From positions 1 through 20,840 of the forward strand of contig JANBTH010000322.1 of the NCBI GenBank assembly GCA_027578815.1: a stretch of 20,840 bases of DNA, given 5' to 3'. Each line of letters starts with the position of its first letter. The first letter of the stretch is position 1. The translations under genes were made by a program, and so were the position numbers. The notes under the pieces are model-generated. The model did no database searches. It had not been told where the DNA came from and saw only the letters and a program-made list of their open reading frames with translations. This stretch comes from Coemansia sp. RSA 1804 (Eukaryota > Kickxellomycota > Kickxellomycetes > Kickxellales > Kickxellaceae). Below are positions 8,420-16,936 of this stretch, piece after piece.

Positions 8420-10154
8420 TGGGGAGGGGAGGGATGAAAAAGTCAGAGATCTTTGATGAAAAGAGGTTTTTTTTAGAGTTTGCAAGACTAAACGCTAAAA
8501 AGAGAAATAACCAAAGAGGAAGAAAGCGTGGGTAGGTCAGATAAAAAATATTACTATTATATTTAGTTATCGTAAGAAAAATATGTGACAAGATACAAAA
8601 GATTAGAATACGCCTAATGAACAATAGAAATATAAAAGGGGGGTTATTTGCTTCAACCAAATAAGAAGTAAATGTTGAGCACTATAGAGCAAAAAAGGGG
8701 AAGAAAATTAAAAACGAGAGAGAGAGAAGAGAAAGAAGAAAGGCAATGCGAAATACAATTGAATGAATTTTTTATATGCCTTGGGTTCCTTGTTTCCATT
8801 TTTTTCCTCAACGGCGCACTGATGAAAAACACCTAAAGCATGAGAAAAGAAAAAGGATTTTCTCATGTTGCGGCATGTTATTTATTTTTTTTTGCTGCAA
8901 GTCCTTTTTTTACGATGGAGTTTTGTGCCATGCGCATTTGGGATGATGCAGCAATTTTCTGTTTGTTTGTTTGTTTGTTTGCGTCGTTTCGATTCGATTC
9001 GATTCGGTTTGTTTTGGTATCAGCGAAACCCCATCATATCGTTTAGAGGATGCTGTGGCTCTTGTTGAGGAAAGCCCCTCAAGGCTTTGTAACCTTCAAC
9101 GCCGGCTTCATATTTCTTTGACGATGCACAAACAAAGCGCAATAGTTTGCAGATAGTCAAGCGTACTTGCACTATCTCTCTCTGAAGAACCCGACAACAT
9201 CTGGCCGTATTCAAAAGCAAAAGATTGTCGTTTGTCGCTTTAGTTTTTTCCTCACCCCCCCCCCAACAATTCCAGTGCTTTCTTTTCCTTTTTGTTGATA
9301 CTCGAAAACAAAAAACCCACAAAAACACAACACAAGCAGAATGGGCTTTCTTTGTGAAATGACAGCCATTCAGGGCGCAGAGGCCGATCGCTTACAACAA
9401 AAACACGATTGTCCACCACCTTTTTCGACATCCGCTCCCAAACCTGCCACACACATCCCAGTTAGCCGAACTCTCTCTGCAATAAATTGTATGTTTTATT
9501 TGCTTTGCCACGAGATGCGTGCACTATACCTCAAGGGCATCATAACCAATGATGATGACATCTATATTGAACTCCCTCTTTTTCCTTCTCTCTTTTCTAG
9601 CAACATTTTTGCGGCACAACAACAACCACATGGGGGAGGTTTAGCTCTTTCTCCTCCTTGTGGAACTGCACATGCCCTGCTTTCATCCGCTGCTTCAAGA
9701 TTCTGGCTTGAAGGTAGCTTGACTTGGATGTTAGAAGAGAAGGAGATGAAGGTCACGAACTCTACTCAGATGGGGAGTTTTCCTTCTCATGCGCCCATCC
9801 CAAATACAAAAAAAACCCAACGTATACACATGTCTCAGCTGAGCTGAGCTGAAGAGGAGGAGGTGAGGAAAATAAGTAAGCAAGCGCTCTATCCGTATGC
9901 AATCCTTGCTTTATCGGTCGTCATCAGGACAAGATTAATCAAACTCATGTTCCCCCCCAATAAAAAATGAAAAGAATACAGATACAAGTCATGCATCCAG
10001 AGCAAACAATACAACATGGACATACATAAAATCCGGCAAATAAAATAAATACCACATAGCACATATGGAATGCTGCTGACGTTATTGACAAATATGTTTT
10101 TATTGCACAAATCAAAAACAAACCCCCCATCTCTCCTCTCTCTCTCTCTCTCTC
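8420..10154. other. 1.7-kb region without a convincing gene
   Basis: This is the longest gene-free stretch in the window. It includes the upstream region of the CBM48 gene (a CCCTCCCCTCCCC leader just before its ATG on the minus strand), purine-rich DNA (8695-8745), five GTTT units (8961-8980) and TTCGA repeats (8988-9006). The 168-residue plus frame at 9341-9847 has no recognisable domain; it contains a GTATGT (9489-9494) and a pyrimidine-rich TTTTCTAG (ending at 9600) that resemble splice sites. A GCTGAGCTGAGCTGA repeat lies near 9837-9851. I found no tRNA, rRNA or spliceosomal RNA signature. Confidence 0.5.
8961..9006. repeat. GTTT and TTCGA microsatellites
   Basis: Five perfect GTTT units at 8961-8980 are followed closely by more than three TTCGA units at 8988-9006. 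They are simple repeats in noncoding DNA, with no gene assigned. Confidence 0.85.
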
Positions 10155-10156
10155 CT
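10129..10156. repeat. CT/AG microsatellite at the 3' end of the E2 gene
   Basis: A CTCT run with two extra C interruptions directly abuts the stop codon of the ubiquitin-conjugating enzyme gene. On the transcribed (minus) strand the mRNA continues after TAG as GAGAGAG. A minus-strand AATAAA (10104-10099) lies about 50 bases beyond the stop and is a good poly-A signal. Confidence 0.85.
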
Positions 10157-10622
10157 ATTCAAAGACCCGCTTGAATGTAATGTTGTTCTCGTTAAATTTA
10201 CGAGACTGCGCAGCCAGCTTCGCCTTCTCCTGATCAGACACATTGTCAAGGCCGCCCGTGGTAGACTCGGTGCCCGTCATCATCGACAACAGTCCAATAA
10301 GAATGGTAGCGACCGACCATCCGGGATTCCACGTCTGCGGATGGTAATTGCTCATCGATGTGCAGATATCCTTGTTCACCTCAAACCGACCGTTGGGCGT
10401 GATCATCTGGATCGCTGGCGGCGCAAACGGATAGTCCTTGGGAAACACCAGCTTTCCATGGTACTGTCCGCCCTCGTACGGCGTCTTGGGTGGGCCGGTG
10501 AATATGTAATGCCACTCGAGGACGTTCTTCTCTGTTGGTTTGGCTACAATGTACTCGGGTGGCGATTTCTTTATCAGGATATACTCCTTGTTTAGGCGCT
10601 TGGCCGCTGTCTTTGACGCCAT
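10155..10622 (-). CDS. Ubiquitin-conjugating enzyme E2, Ubc6/UBE2J type, without the C-terminal membrane anchor
   Basis: A 155-residue E2 of the Ubc6/UBE2J class. The core runs KRLNKEY near residue 9, then W38, GPPKTPYEGG at 43-52, FPKDYPFAPPAI at 60-71, and TPNGRF at 75-80, which replaces the usual HPN triad as in this class. Cys87 in DICTSMSNYHP is the catalytic thioester cysteine, and WNPGWSVATILIGLLS follows. UBE2J/Ubc6 proteins transfer ubiquitin in ER-associated degradation and usually continue to about 220-320 residues with a C-terminal tail anchor. Here the frame ends with FKRVFE-stop right after the core. The ATG at 10622 is the first in frame. A poly-A signal follows about 50 bases beyond the stop, which argues for a genuine end. 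No introns are visible. Confidence 0.9.
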   Translation of the reverse strand: MASKTAAKRLNKEYILIKKSPPEYIVAKPTEKNVLEWHYIFTGPPKTPYEGGQYHGKLVFPKDYPFAPPAIQMITPNGRFEVNKDICTSMSNYHPQTWNPGWSVATILIGLLSMMTGTESTTGGLDNVSDQEKAKLAAQSRKFNENNITFKRVFE

Positions 10623-10898
10623 TTCGCTTTTTCCTGATCTTCTTGGATAAAGTGACTAAATATAAACTGCAAAAGAGACGAGTAGATGGAAAACACTAAA
10701 CCGCTGTGGCTGGTGGCGATTTACTGTGGCTGGATGCAAAAACTCGATAATCTGATATCAGCATGCACTTGTTTCATCAGCACTTTTCTCACTTGTGGGA
10801 AGCAGAAAAAGTGTTAATGGTTGGATTGACAAAAGACAGAAAATACCCGAATGCTTTTTTAGACAATCTTAATCCAAGAAAGTCAGCTTAGCTCTTGT

Positions 10899-12524
10899 TC
10901 AGTCCTCCTCCTCTTCTTCATCTTCGTCATGCCCGTTGTCATTAGCAAACGCCAGAGTGTCCTCAGACACGCGCTCCATGCACTTTTTGACCTCGCAGTT
11001 CCAGTCAGTGCGCACACAAATAACCTGCTGCATCAGCACAGCCAGCGCTACACCAGCACCAATGCCATACCACAGACCAACGACGCCGGCCTGCGGACGC
11101 CCATAGGTTAGATACAGTCCAAGCGGAAAGCCAACCAGGTAGTAAGCAACAAAGTTGATAGGAGCACCGGCATCCTGGCGTCCAAGACTGCGCAGCACAC
11201 CCGAACCAGTGCTGTTCATCGCATCCAGCATCTGGAAAACCGCGCAGGCAGGCATTAGGGCCGCAACATGCGCTACCACCTGTGGATCGTCCGAGTATAT
11301 GCTCCCCCACCAGCTGGCTACGCACACGGCAATGGTAAGCGTGGAGGCACCGATAACTACGCCCATTCCAAGCCCAAGCCATGCAGTCAGCTTTGCTCTC
11401 CGTGCACGCGCCTGGCCTAGGAGATTGCCTATCCTGTTGCACACTGCCACGCCTACGCCGTCGGCAAACTGGTAGGTGAAAGCACATGTGTTGATTGCGA
11501 TTCCCTGTGCTGCCAGTGTCATGCTGCCAAGGTAGCTTGAGGCGAGAACTAGCAGATCCAGGATCCACCACTCGGCACACAGCATGACCATCGACGGAAG
11601 CGCAAGCTGGAAGTACTGCGGCATGGACTTGAGTGCCTGGATTGTCCAGCCGCCCCACGTCTCTCTTGCAGAGCTGTACCGCACGCACAGGACGATAGCA
11701 GCCAGCATCAGCCAGTTTGTCAAGACGCTCGAAACCGCAGCACCAAGGAACCCGAATCCAAGCGCTGGCGACCACACAAAAAGATAGCAGTTGACTACAT
11801 GAAGTGGAGTAACCACCAGCAGAATGTAGGTGCTGGCGTTCATGATCTCCTGGGCCTGGAGGTAGCATTTAATGCACTCGTAGCACATCCACGGCAATGC
11901 ACCAGCCATATTCACGCGCATGAAGCTCCCGCACAGCATGGCAATACGCGGTTCCTGGTTCAGCAAGAGCAGTATGGTCTCCAGGTACCACAATAACGGT
12001 GAGATGCACACAAAGTACAAAGTGACTGCGATGATTCCACGCTGCAGATGGAACCCAACAAGCGTCTTGTCCTGCGATGCCGTGAATGCAGTCGAGCAAA
12101 ACGTCTCCAGTGCAACTGCAAGGCCAATAGACGGCGAGAAGACAAACACAATGATGACCATGTTGACCAGCCCTGACGCTGCAAGCTCGTCGGACCCAAT
12201 GTGTCCCAGAACATACATGTTGATAAACGTGAAGCTGTACTCGAGGAGATACGACATGACGATTGGTGTGCTGTTTCTCACCAGTCGCTTTGTCTCCTGC
12301 GCAACTATGGTGGTTGTTGCTACAGAATCAGCCTCCGCGTGCTTTCTTGTCTGTGCAACAGAGCCGTTGTTGCTTATGCCACAATGCGCCAAATATCCTG
12401 ACAGATGCTGCTCCTCCTCGGATGACTTTGTGACAGAAACAATGTCAGTGCTTTGAGTAAGAAGCCATGTTGACTCTAACTCTGGTCCTTGCGTTGCAGA
12501 GCCCTGTCCAGTACTGGTATCCAT
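10899..12524 (-). CDS. MATE family multidrug and toxin extrusion transporter
   Basis: A 541-residue polytopic membrane protein of the MATE family, which exports organic compounds in exchange for protons or sodium. A polar N-terminus of about 85 residues precedes about twelve transmembrane segments arranged as two homologous halves. The first half has VRNSTPIVMSYLLEYS and VLGHIGSDELAASGL; the second has LALPSMVMLCAEWW, GSMTLAAQGIAINTCAFTYQF and GVAVCNRIGNLLGQ, all typical of eukaryotic MATE proteins (yeast ERC1, plant DTX). The C-terminus ends in an acidic Asp/Glu tail (DEDEEEEED). The ATG at 12524 follows a pyrimidine-rich leader on the coding strand. Substrate and location (vacuole or plasma membrane) cannot be read from the sequence. 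The E2 gene lies downstream on the same strand with 276 bases between them, too far for a shared promoter to be assumed. Confidence 0.92.
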   Translation of the reverse strand: MDTSTGQGSATQGPELESTWLLTQSTDIVSVTKSSEEEQHLSGYLAHCGISNNGSVAQTRKHAEADSVATTTIVAQETKRLVRNSTPIVMSYLLEYSFTFINMYVLGHIGSDELAASGLVNMVIIVFVFSPSIGLAVALETFCSTAFTASQDKTLVGFHLQRGIIAVTLYFVCISPLLWYLETILLLLNQEPRIAMLCGSFMRVNMAGALPWMCYECIKCYLQAQEIMNASTYILLVVTPLHVVNCYLFVWSPALGFGFLGAAVSSVLTNWLMLAAIVLCVRYSSARETWGGWTIQALKSMPQYFQLALPSMVMLCAEWWILDLLVLASSYLGSMTLAAQGIAINTCAFTYQFADGVGVAVCNRIGNLLGQARARRAKLTAWLGLGMGVVIGASTLTIAVCVASWWGSIYSDDPQVVAHVAALMPACAVFQMLDAMNSTGSGVLRSLGRQDAGAPINFVAYYLVGFPLGLYLTYGRPQAGVVGLWYGIGAGVALAVLMQQVICVRTDWNCEVKKCMERVSEDTLAFANDNGHDEDEEEEED

Positions 12525-13210
12525 AGGCGCAAAAGAAAAGAAAAGGAAAAGGAAAAGAAAGAATAATTTTACGAAAGAGAGGGTTTAAAGTTGTAAAAGT
12601 GGAATAAATGAACTTTAGACTTTGGCAAATAGACTATCTAGTGATTTGTATGAGGATGCATAAAAGAAAAAGAGAAAGGATGCAACGACGTGTCTATCTT
12701 CTAACATTGCAGGGTCGTGCAACCACCACCACAACTACCACCACCAAAAGTACAGGCTACTTAACCTGTTCAGACATTTGGGCGGGTATTTTCAGCATTT
12801 GGGAAGCAGAAATGTATGCAGATAACACAACACCAGCATTGCAAGTAATACGTGTCCGGCTTGTATAGATGCTATAACGAAAGAGCAAAAGCAAAAAGAA
12901 AAGCGGACGCCATTCTATTCAAGGCCATATTAGGAAGCTTGGTTAAAAATACACCTTAATATATGCCTTTACCACATTTCTACCAAAGACAATAAAGCCC
13001 AGTGGAGCAAAACGGATGTTACCAATGCACTTTGCACAAATAACATAATAAAAGGCCTAGTTCGGTGCTTGAAATGGATAAATGGCATGCAGTATATTAA
13101 TTGCCACCCTGGATGAAGGAGGAGAAAAAAAAAAAAGAAAAGGAAAACACCCCCAGTACACGGACTACTTGCTACAAGCGATAGATGGATGATCCTCGGA
13201 TAGTCAGATG
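12525..13210. other. Intergenic region, no gene seen
   Basis: Spacer holding the promoter of the MATE gene and the 3' flank of mevalonate kinase. Next to the MATE ATG is a purine-rich GAAAAG array (about 12532-12566), which is a pyrimidine-rich leader on the coding strand. An imperfect ACC trinucleotide repeat lies at about 12721-12748. The 86-residue plus frame across 12608-12868 has no domain and is partly made by that repeat. A poly-A run occurs near 13124-13136. Confidence 0.55.
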
Positions 13211-14563
13211 CTAGTGTTGGTTAGACGCAAGCATTGCAATCACCGAGCTGGGGAGGATGGAGAATCCAGACACAATTCCCAGATACTCGTCGGCATCGGG
13301 GGCGCGATTGGCGGCATCGGCCTTGCGGTCTAGACGCCTTCTACTGGGCACCAAGGACAAGTGCTGGTCAAGCATTCCCTCGATCCATTGCTCGATAGTG
13401 GCAGCTCCAACACCGTTCTCAATGCACACGCCAGACCCGCCCACGGCCGTGCGATAGCACTGAAACCCGTCATCTTCGAGATCTGCAACAACCTTGGACT
13501 CGGTCTTGCTTCCCGCTGCGCTGTGCGGAACAAGCGTAAGTGCGCATCCGCCGCCGCCAGCGCCAGTCAGCTTGGACGCCATCCCGCCAGTCGACGAGGT
13601 TATCTCGCAAATCCGCTCCAGCGCCGGATGGCTGACTCCGAGCGTTGCCAGCAGCCTGTGGTTAATCCTGATGATTTCCTGCAACTTTGTCTCAAGCTCA
13701 TCAATATGCATGTCGTTGGAGCCTTGGATAGCTATGCCGTTGGTCTGGAAAAGCTCCGCCGCACGCAACGATATTCCATGAATGCTCTCCAGAATCGGGT
13801 CAATGACAGCCGGGAGACTGTCACGCAGTGTGCGCACACCAGCTACCAGCGCCTTTGTGCTCTTGGGCACATTGGTGTTTGTTATCAGCACACGCAGCGC
13901 ATGGCTGCTGCCGAGGTTGATGGGGGCTTGGCCCCTTGTGTACTGGAGGAACCCGCCAAACGTGGCTATCGAGTTGTCAATCCCTGACGGAGTCCCATGG
14001 GCCACCTGCTCTCCGCGGAACGCCCACTCGTTGACCAGCAGCTTATCCTCAGCAGTCACGATGCTGGCGTCTATTTTGCCGCAAAGCCGCAGCAGGGCCG
14101 CAGACAGCGTCACATTGAGCGCCGCCGACGACCCCAGACCGGAACCCACGGGCAGAAGCGATCTCACGCATACAGTGAACCCTGCTGCATTGCGCGGGCC
14201 CTGGACGTCGGCAAACACACCACCGTACAGGTACACGAACGCAAGCACGGCTGTGCGCCCTGGACCCTCGGGAACTTTAATCGCCTCCAACACCTGCGTC
14301 TCTATCTCCGCCGGATGTCCCAGTCCGCCAATGTTCACTCGTCCAAGTGTGCTCTTGTCAAATGCAATGTCCACATCCACGTCCGGAAGAAGCAGCCGCA
14401 CCTTGGCGTCCTTACGCGGCGTCACAAGCGCATATGCGCGCATATCCAGACTTCCGGCTATTGCTGCTTTGCCGTACACCACTGCATGCTCGCCAAACAG
14501 TATTACTTTGCCCGGCGCACTCACTACAAATGGCTGCGTCTTTTCCTTGTGGATTGCCACCAT
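13211..14563 (-). CDS. ERG12: Mevalonate kinase
   Basis: A 450-residue GHMP kinase that phosphorylates mevalonate to 5-phosphomevalonate with ATP, a step towards sterols and other isoprenoids. All family motifs are present. SAPGKVILFGEHAVVYG is at residues 15-31 (K19), the ATP-binding loop PVGSGLGSSAALN at 138-150, FRGEQVAHGTPSGIDNS at 182-198 with E185 and D196 matching the catalytic Glu and Asp, and the C-terminal KLTGAGGGGCALTL at 331-344. The ATG at 14563 has a good context (AAACGATGG) and places the first motif at the usual distance. The protein exceeds the human enzyme (396 residues), mainly through a C-terminal tail after the kinase fold, starting near LDQHLSLVPSRRRLDRK. The gene is intronless and strongly prefers G/C-ending codons. 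Confidence 0.95.
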   Translation of the reverse strand: MVAIHKEKTQPFVVSAPGKVILFGEHAVVYGKAAIAGSLDMRAYALVTPRKDAKVRLLLPDVDVDIAFDKSTLGRVNIGGLGHPAEIETQVLEAIKVPEGPGRTAVLAFVYLYGGVFADVQGPRNAAGFTVCVRSLLPVGSGLGSSAALNVTLSAALLRLCGKIDASIVTAEDKLLVNEWAFRGEQVAHGTPSGIDNSIATFGGFLQYTRGQAPINLGSSHALRVLITNTNVPKSTKALVAGVRTLRDSLPAVIDPILESIHGISLRAAELFQTNGIAIQGSNDMHIDELETKLQEIIRINHRLLATLGVSHPALERICEITSSTGGMASKLTGAGGGGCALTLVPHSAAGSKTESKVVADLEDDGFQCYRTAVGGSGVCIENGVGAATIEQWIEGMLDQHLSLVPSRRRLDRKADAANRAPDADEYLGIVSGFSILPSSVIAMLASNQH

Positions 14564-15349
14564 CGTTTATTCTGTGTCTGATTAGCAAAAAACACAGAGG
14601 CGTCTTAGGACAAAAATAAAAAGGCTGGTTTCCTCTGCGGATGGAAATGAATTATTACAGGTATTAGTTTGTAGCAATAAATGAAAAATAAAATGAGAGT
14701 GCAAATTGTCTTTTTGGAGCCTAATTGAAGAAAGAGGAGAAACCTCCACAAACGCCAGCAACTGCGAATAGAGTGCCAGTTCTTGGCCTTTTCAGTCTTT
14801 TTCGCAATAGGGTGGAAAAATAAAAGAAAAAACCGCAACAACCATCTAAAATGCAGAACTTTTCTCACCTGCAGATCGTGCTGCACCCATTAAACCGTTT
14901 ATATTTAGTGTGGTCATGTGCAGCCCATCTTTGTTCCTTTTCATGTCGCAATAGATGATGGCATTGAGGAGCAGCAATGTCTTTTTGTTACATTGCATCT
15001 TTATGTGCTCCGAGTGCGGGGAAAGGCCACATAAAGTGATAGCTGTTTTAAAATGGCCAACACTAAACACAGCTTTTATTATTTAACTGATCCATACACA
15101 CAAAAAGGTGTAAAACCACCCATGCCATTGAAAACTTGTTGAATAAACTAGTGACATTTGTGCCAGCTGGCCTTTAGATTTTCTCAAAGGAAATATGGAA
15201 TCAAAAACATGTCAGTCCAGTATAGAAACCACACTCTGTTGCTCAGAGCGCACTGTTATTCTTATAAACGAAAAGTTATTAGTAATAAAAATTAATAAAA
15301 AACCTAAAATGTTTTTTGTGTTTTCCTATAGACAAATGGACCTAGTACG
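14564..15349. other. Intergenic region, no gene seen
   Basis: AT-rich 786-base spacer with the mevalonate kinase promoter at its left side and the 3' flank of the macro-domain gene at its right. Short frames on both strands show no domain. A minus-strand peptide with the string TLNINGL near 14890 was considered as a LINE remnant and set aside. No TATA box is clear. Tracts such as AATAAAAATTAATAAAAA (about 15283-15302) are noncoding in appearance. Confidence 0.5.
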
Positions 15350-16234
15350 CTACAGAAATAAATACTTTTCTACATTGTCATCATAATACTGCTCGTTTTC
15401 TCCTAAAGCGCAGAATATTACGCGATTAAATACACCCGGATTGTTTACCAACCAATTTATTACTGTCTTCACTGCAATATCACTTGCTTCACGCCTAGGA
15501 AATCCATATTTGCCTGTTGAAATGCAAGGAAACGCAATGCTGCGCACTCTTATACTCCTAGCTACATTAAGAGATGCTCTGTATGTGCTGGCGAGTTTTG
15601 CAGGGTCTCCATCTTGTGGGCCGACCGCGTGAATAATATATTTGGCTGGTATTTTAAATCCTTTTGTAGCTTTAGCATCTCCCGTTGCGCAGCCTTTAAG
15701 CCTATCGCATGCTTCCTGTAGCCCTGGACCGGCTGCTTTGTGTATAGCACCATCAACACCACCACCTTTTTTAAGCTGTTTGTTTGCGGCATTAACAATA
15801 GCACCTACTTTCATTATTGTTATGTCTTCAGCGCGCACACTAATACGGGTAGGTGTTTTTGATGGTCGATCTCTTGGCCCTCTTTTACGTGGCCCTTGTG
15901 CCCTTTGTTGATGCTGGGGACCTAGAGCATATGGCCTTTGTCGGCTTCTTGCGAGCCTGTTGGCTACCGTGCCACTCTTCCGTATGTTAGTTGGGGGCTT
16001 CGGTCTTGTGGTGGCTGTAGTGGCTTTTCTCTGTAAATTTGTTGGGCTAATTGGAGTTACAGTAACCACAACGTCTTTCTTTTGTAGATTACGCTGGGTT
16101 CTTGGAGTTGTGGTTGGTATAGTGCCATTATTTTGTAATCTAGTTGGCTTGCTTGCTTTGACTGTAGTTGAGCCTTGTCCTTTACATGTTCTCACAGAGG
16201 AGCTGAATAATAGCTTGGATATAACGGGGCCCAT
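15350..16234 (-). CDS. Macro-domain protein (MacroD-type) with repeat-bearing basic N-terminus
   Basis: A 294-residue protein. Residues 131-294 form a macro domain: AIVNAANKQL with N148/N151, GGGVDGAIHKAAGP with D161, TGDAKATKGFKIPAKYIIHAVGP, SIAFPCISTGKYGFP. This is the MacroD/ymdB-like subgroup, which binds ADP-ribose and often hydrolyses mono-ADP-ribose from proteins or O-acetyl-ADP-ribose. The NAAN asparagine and the GVD aspartate used by active members are kept. The N-terminus MGPVISK fits an N-myristoylation site (G2, S6, K7). Residues 33-100 contain four degenerate 17-residue repeats, and a basic stretch (RSRQRPYALG...RKRGPRDRPSK) links them to the domain. The ATG at 16234 is the first in frame. 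The gene uses mostly A/T-ending codons, unlike mevalonate kinase or NDUFA8 beside it. It is divergent from the aldo/keto reductase gene. Confidence 0.85.
   Translation of the reverse strand: MGPVISKLLFSSSVRTCKGQGSTTVKASKPTRLQNNGTIPTTTPRTQRNLQKKDVVVTVTPISPTNLQRKATTATTRPKPPTNIRKSGTVANRLARSRQRPYALGPQHQQRAQGPRKRGPRDRPSKTPTRISVRAEDITIMKVGAIVNAANKQLKKGGGVDGAIHKAAGPGLQEACDRLKGCATGDAKATKGFKIPAKYIIHAVGPQDGDPAKLASTYRASLNVARSIRVRSIAFPCISTGKYGFPRREASDIAVKTVINWLVNNPGVFNRVIFCALGENEQYYDDNVEKYLFL
15935..16138 (-). repeat. Four 51-bp tandem repeats in the macro-domain gene
   Basis: The repeat anchor GTA occurs at 15982, 16033, 16084 and 16135 on the plus strand, exactly 51 bases apart each time. In protein these are 17-residue units beginning LQNNGTIP, LQKKDVVV, LQRKATTA and IRKSGTVA, mostly ending in P-T-N or a similar triplet. 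A fifth, shorter degenerate unit (CKGQGSTTVKASKPTR) precedes them. The repeats are basic and Thr/Pro-rich and keep the reading frame. Confidence 0.85.
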
Positions 16235-16936
16235 TCCTTTGATAAACTACCTTCCTTTTATTAGTATGTATAAAAGGATAAGTAAATTAGAAGGAATAAT
16301 AATTTGGTAGGAATTATGTTGCTTACCTTTCTCCAAAAGATATGGATAGACAAAAAAAGCTGCTTACATATTAAATTTATTTAACACGGTGAATATCCAT
16401 TGTTTGAGAAATGGAAATCTTGCCTCAAAATTGGTTTCCGACAAGTGGATGAACACAATTTGTCTTACATCGACAACACGTTTGAATAATTAACTGCGGT
16501 TTCTAGACTAGAAAATTTTATACACTTTAACACGAAAATTGGATATCGTCTGAAGAAAGAAACGCATGTGCTCGCAAAATATCAGTCATGGGATTGCATA
16601 TGTTAATAATTTTATTTATTTATTAGTGCATATAAATTAAATTGTTAATTAACCACATGTTTTCTTTGTACGTGTCTTTGTAGAAATTTCCATATTCACG
16701 TTCATTTAATAATTTTAGACAGCAACAGCAAAGTCCCTTGCTGATATTTTACATCATTTTGCCCAATAATCTGCATTTTTATTAAAGAAACTTTTTGCGA
16801 CCGACATATTAATAAGGAAATAAGCGATTGCAATGTTATTGAAAATTCTACTGAGATTGAATTCATTCCTTTAATTTTCATTCTCATTTTAAAGGTTTCT
16901 TGCAGCACCATTTGTTTTATTTGTACAGTCGTAACT
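16235..16936. promoter_or_regulatory. AT-rich divergent intergenic region (macro-domain gene / aldo-keto reductase)
   Basis: This 702-base spacer must contain the promoters of two divergent genes. It is markedly AT-rich, with stretches such as TTTATTTATTTATTAG (about 16610-16625). TATAAAAGG near 16268-16276 lies 30-40 bases from the macro-domain ATG but is in plus orientation. I see no coding sequence or RNA gene; the small minus frame at 16702-17010 overlaps the reductase start and has no domain. Confidence 0.5.

Noticed and set aside
7409..8437. 342-codon plus-strand open frame
   Set aside because: Antisense to the N-terminal half of the CBM48 protein, whose domain is clearly recognisable on the minus strand.
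9341..9847. 168-codon plus-strand open frame
   Set aside because: No recognisable domain, mixed low-complexity composition and no codon bias like the neighbouring genes. Kept only as part of the uncharacterised interval.
9547..9853. ATGATGA and CTGA, which look like snoRNA C and D boxes
   Set aside because: They are about 280 bases apart, too far for a box C/D RNA, and there is no terminal stem.
12608..12868. 86-codon plus-strand open frame with a Thr run
   Set aside because: Partly produced by an ACC trinucleotide repeat in noncoding DNA; no domain and no support from composition.
14578..14868. Possible 291-nt leader intron of mevalonate kinase (CAG|GTGAGA ... GCTAATCAG)
   Set aside because: The CTAAT is too close to the AG to be the branch point, and no other gene here shows an intron. 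Transcript data would be needed.
14846..14917. Minus-strand peptide MTTLNINGLMGAAR, like the start of a LINE endonuclease
   Set aside because: Only about seven residues match and no further endonuclease or reverse-transcriptase motif follows in any frame.
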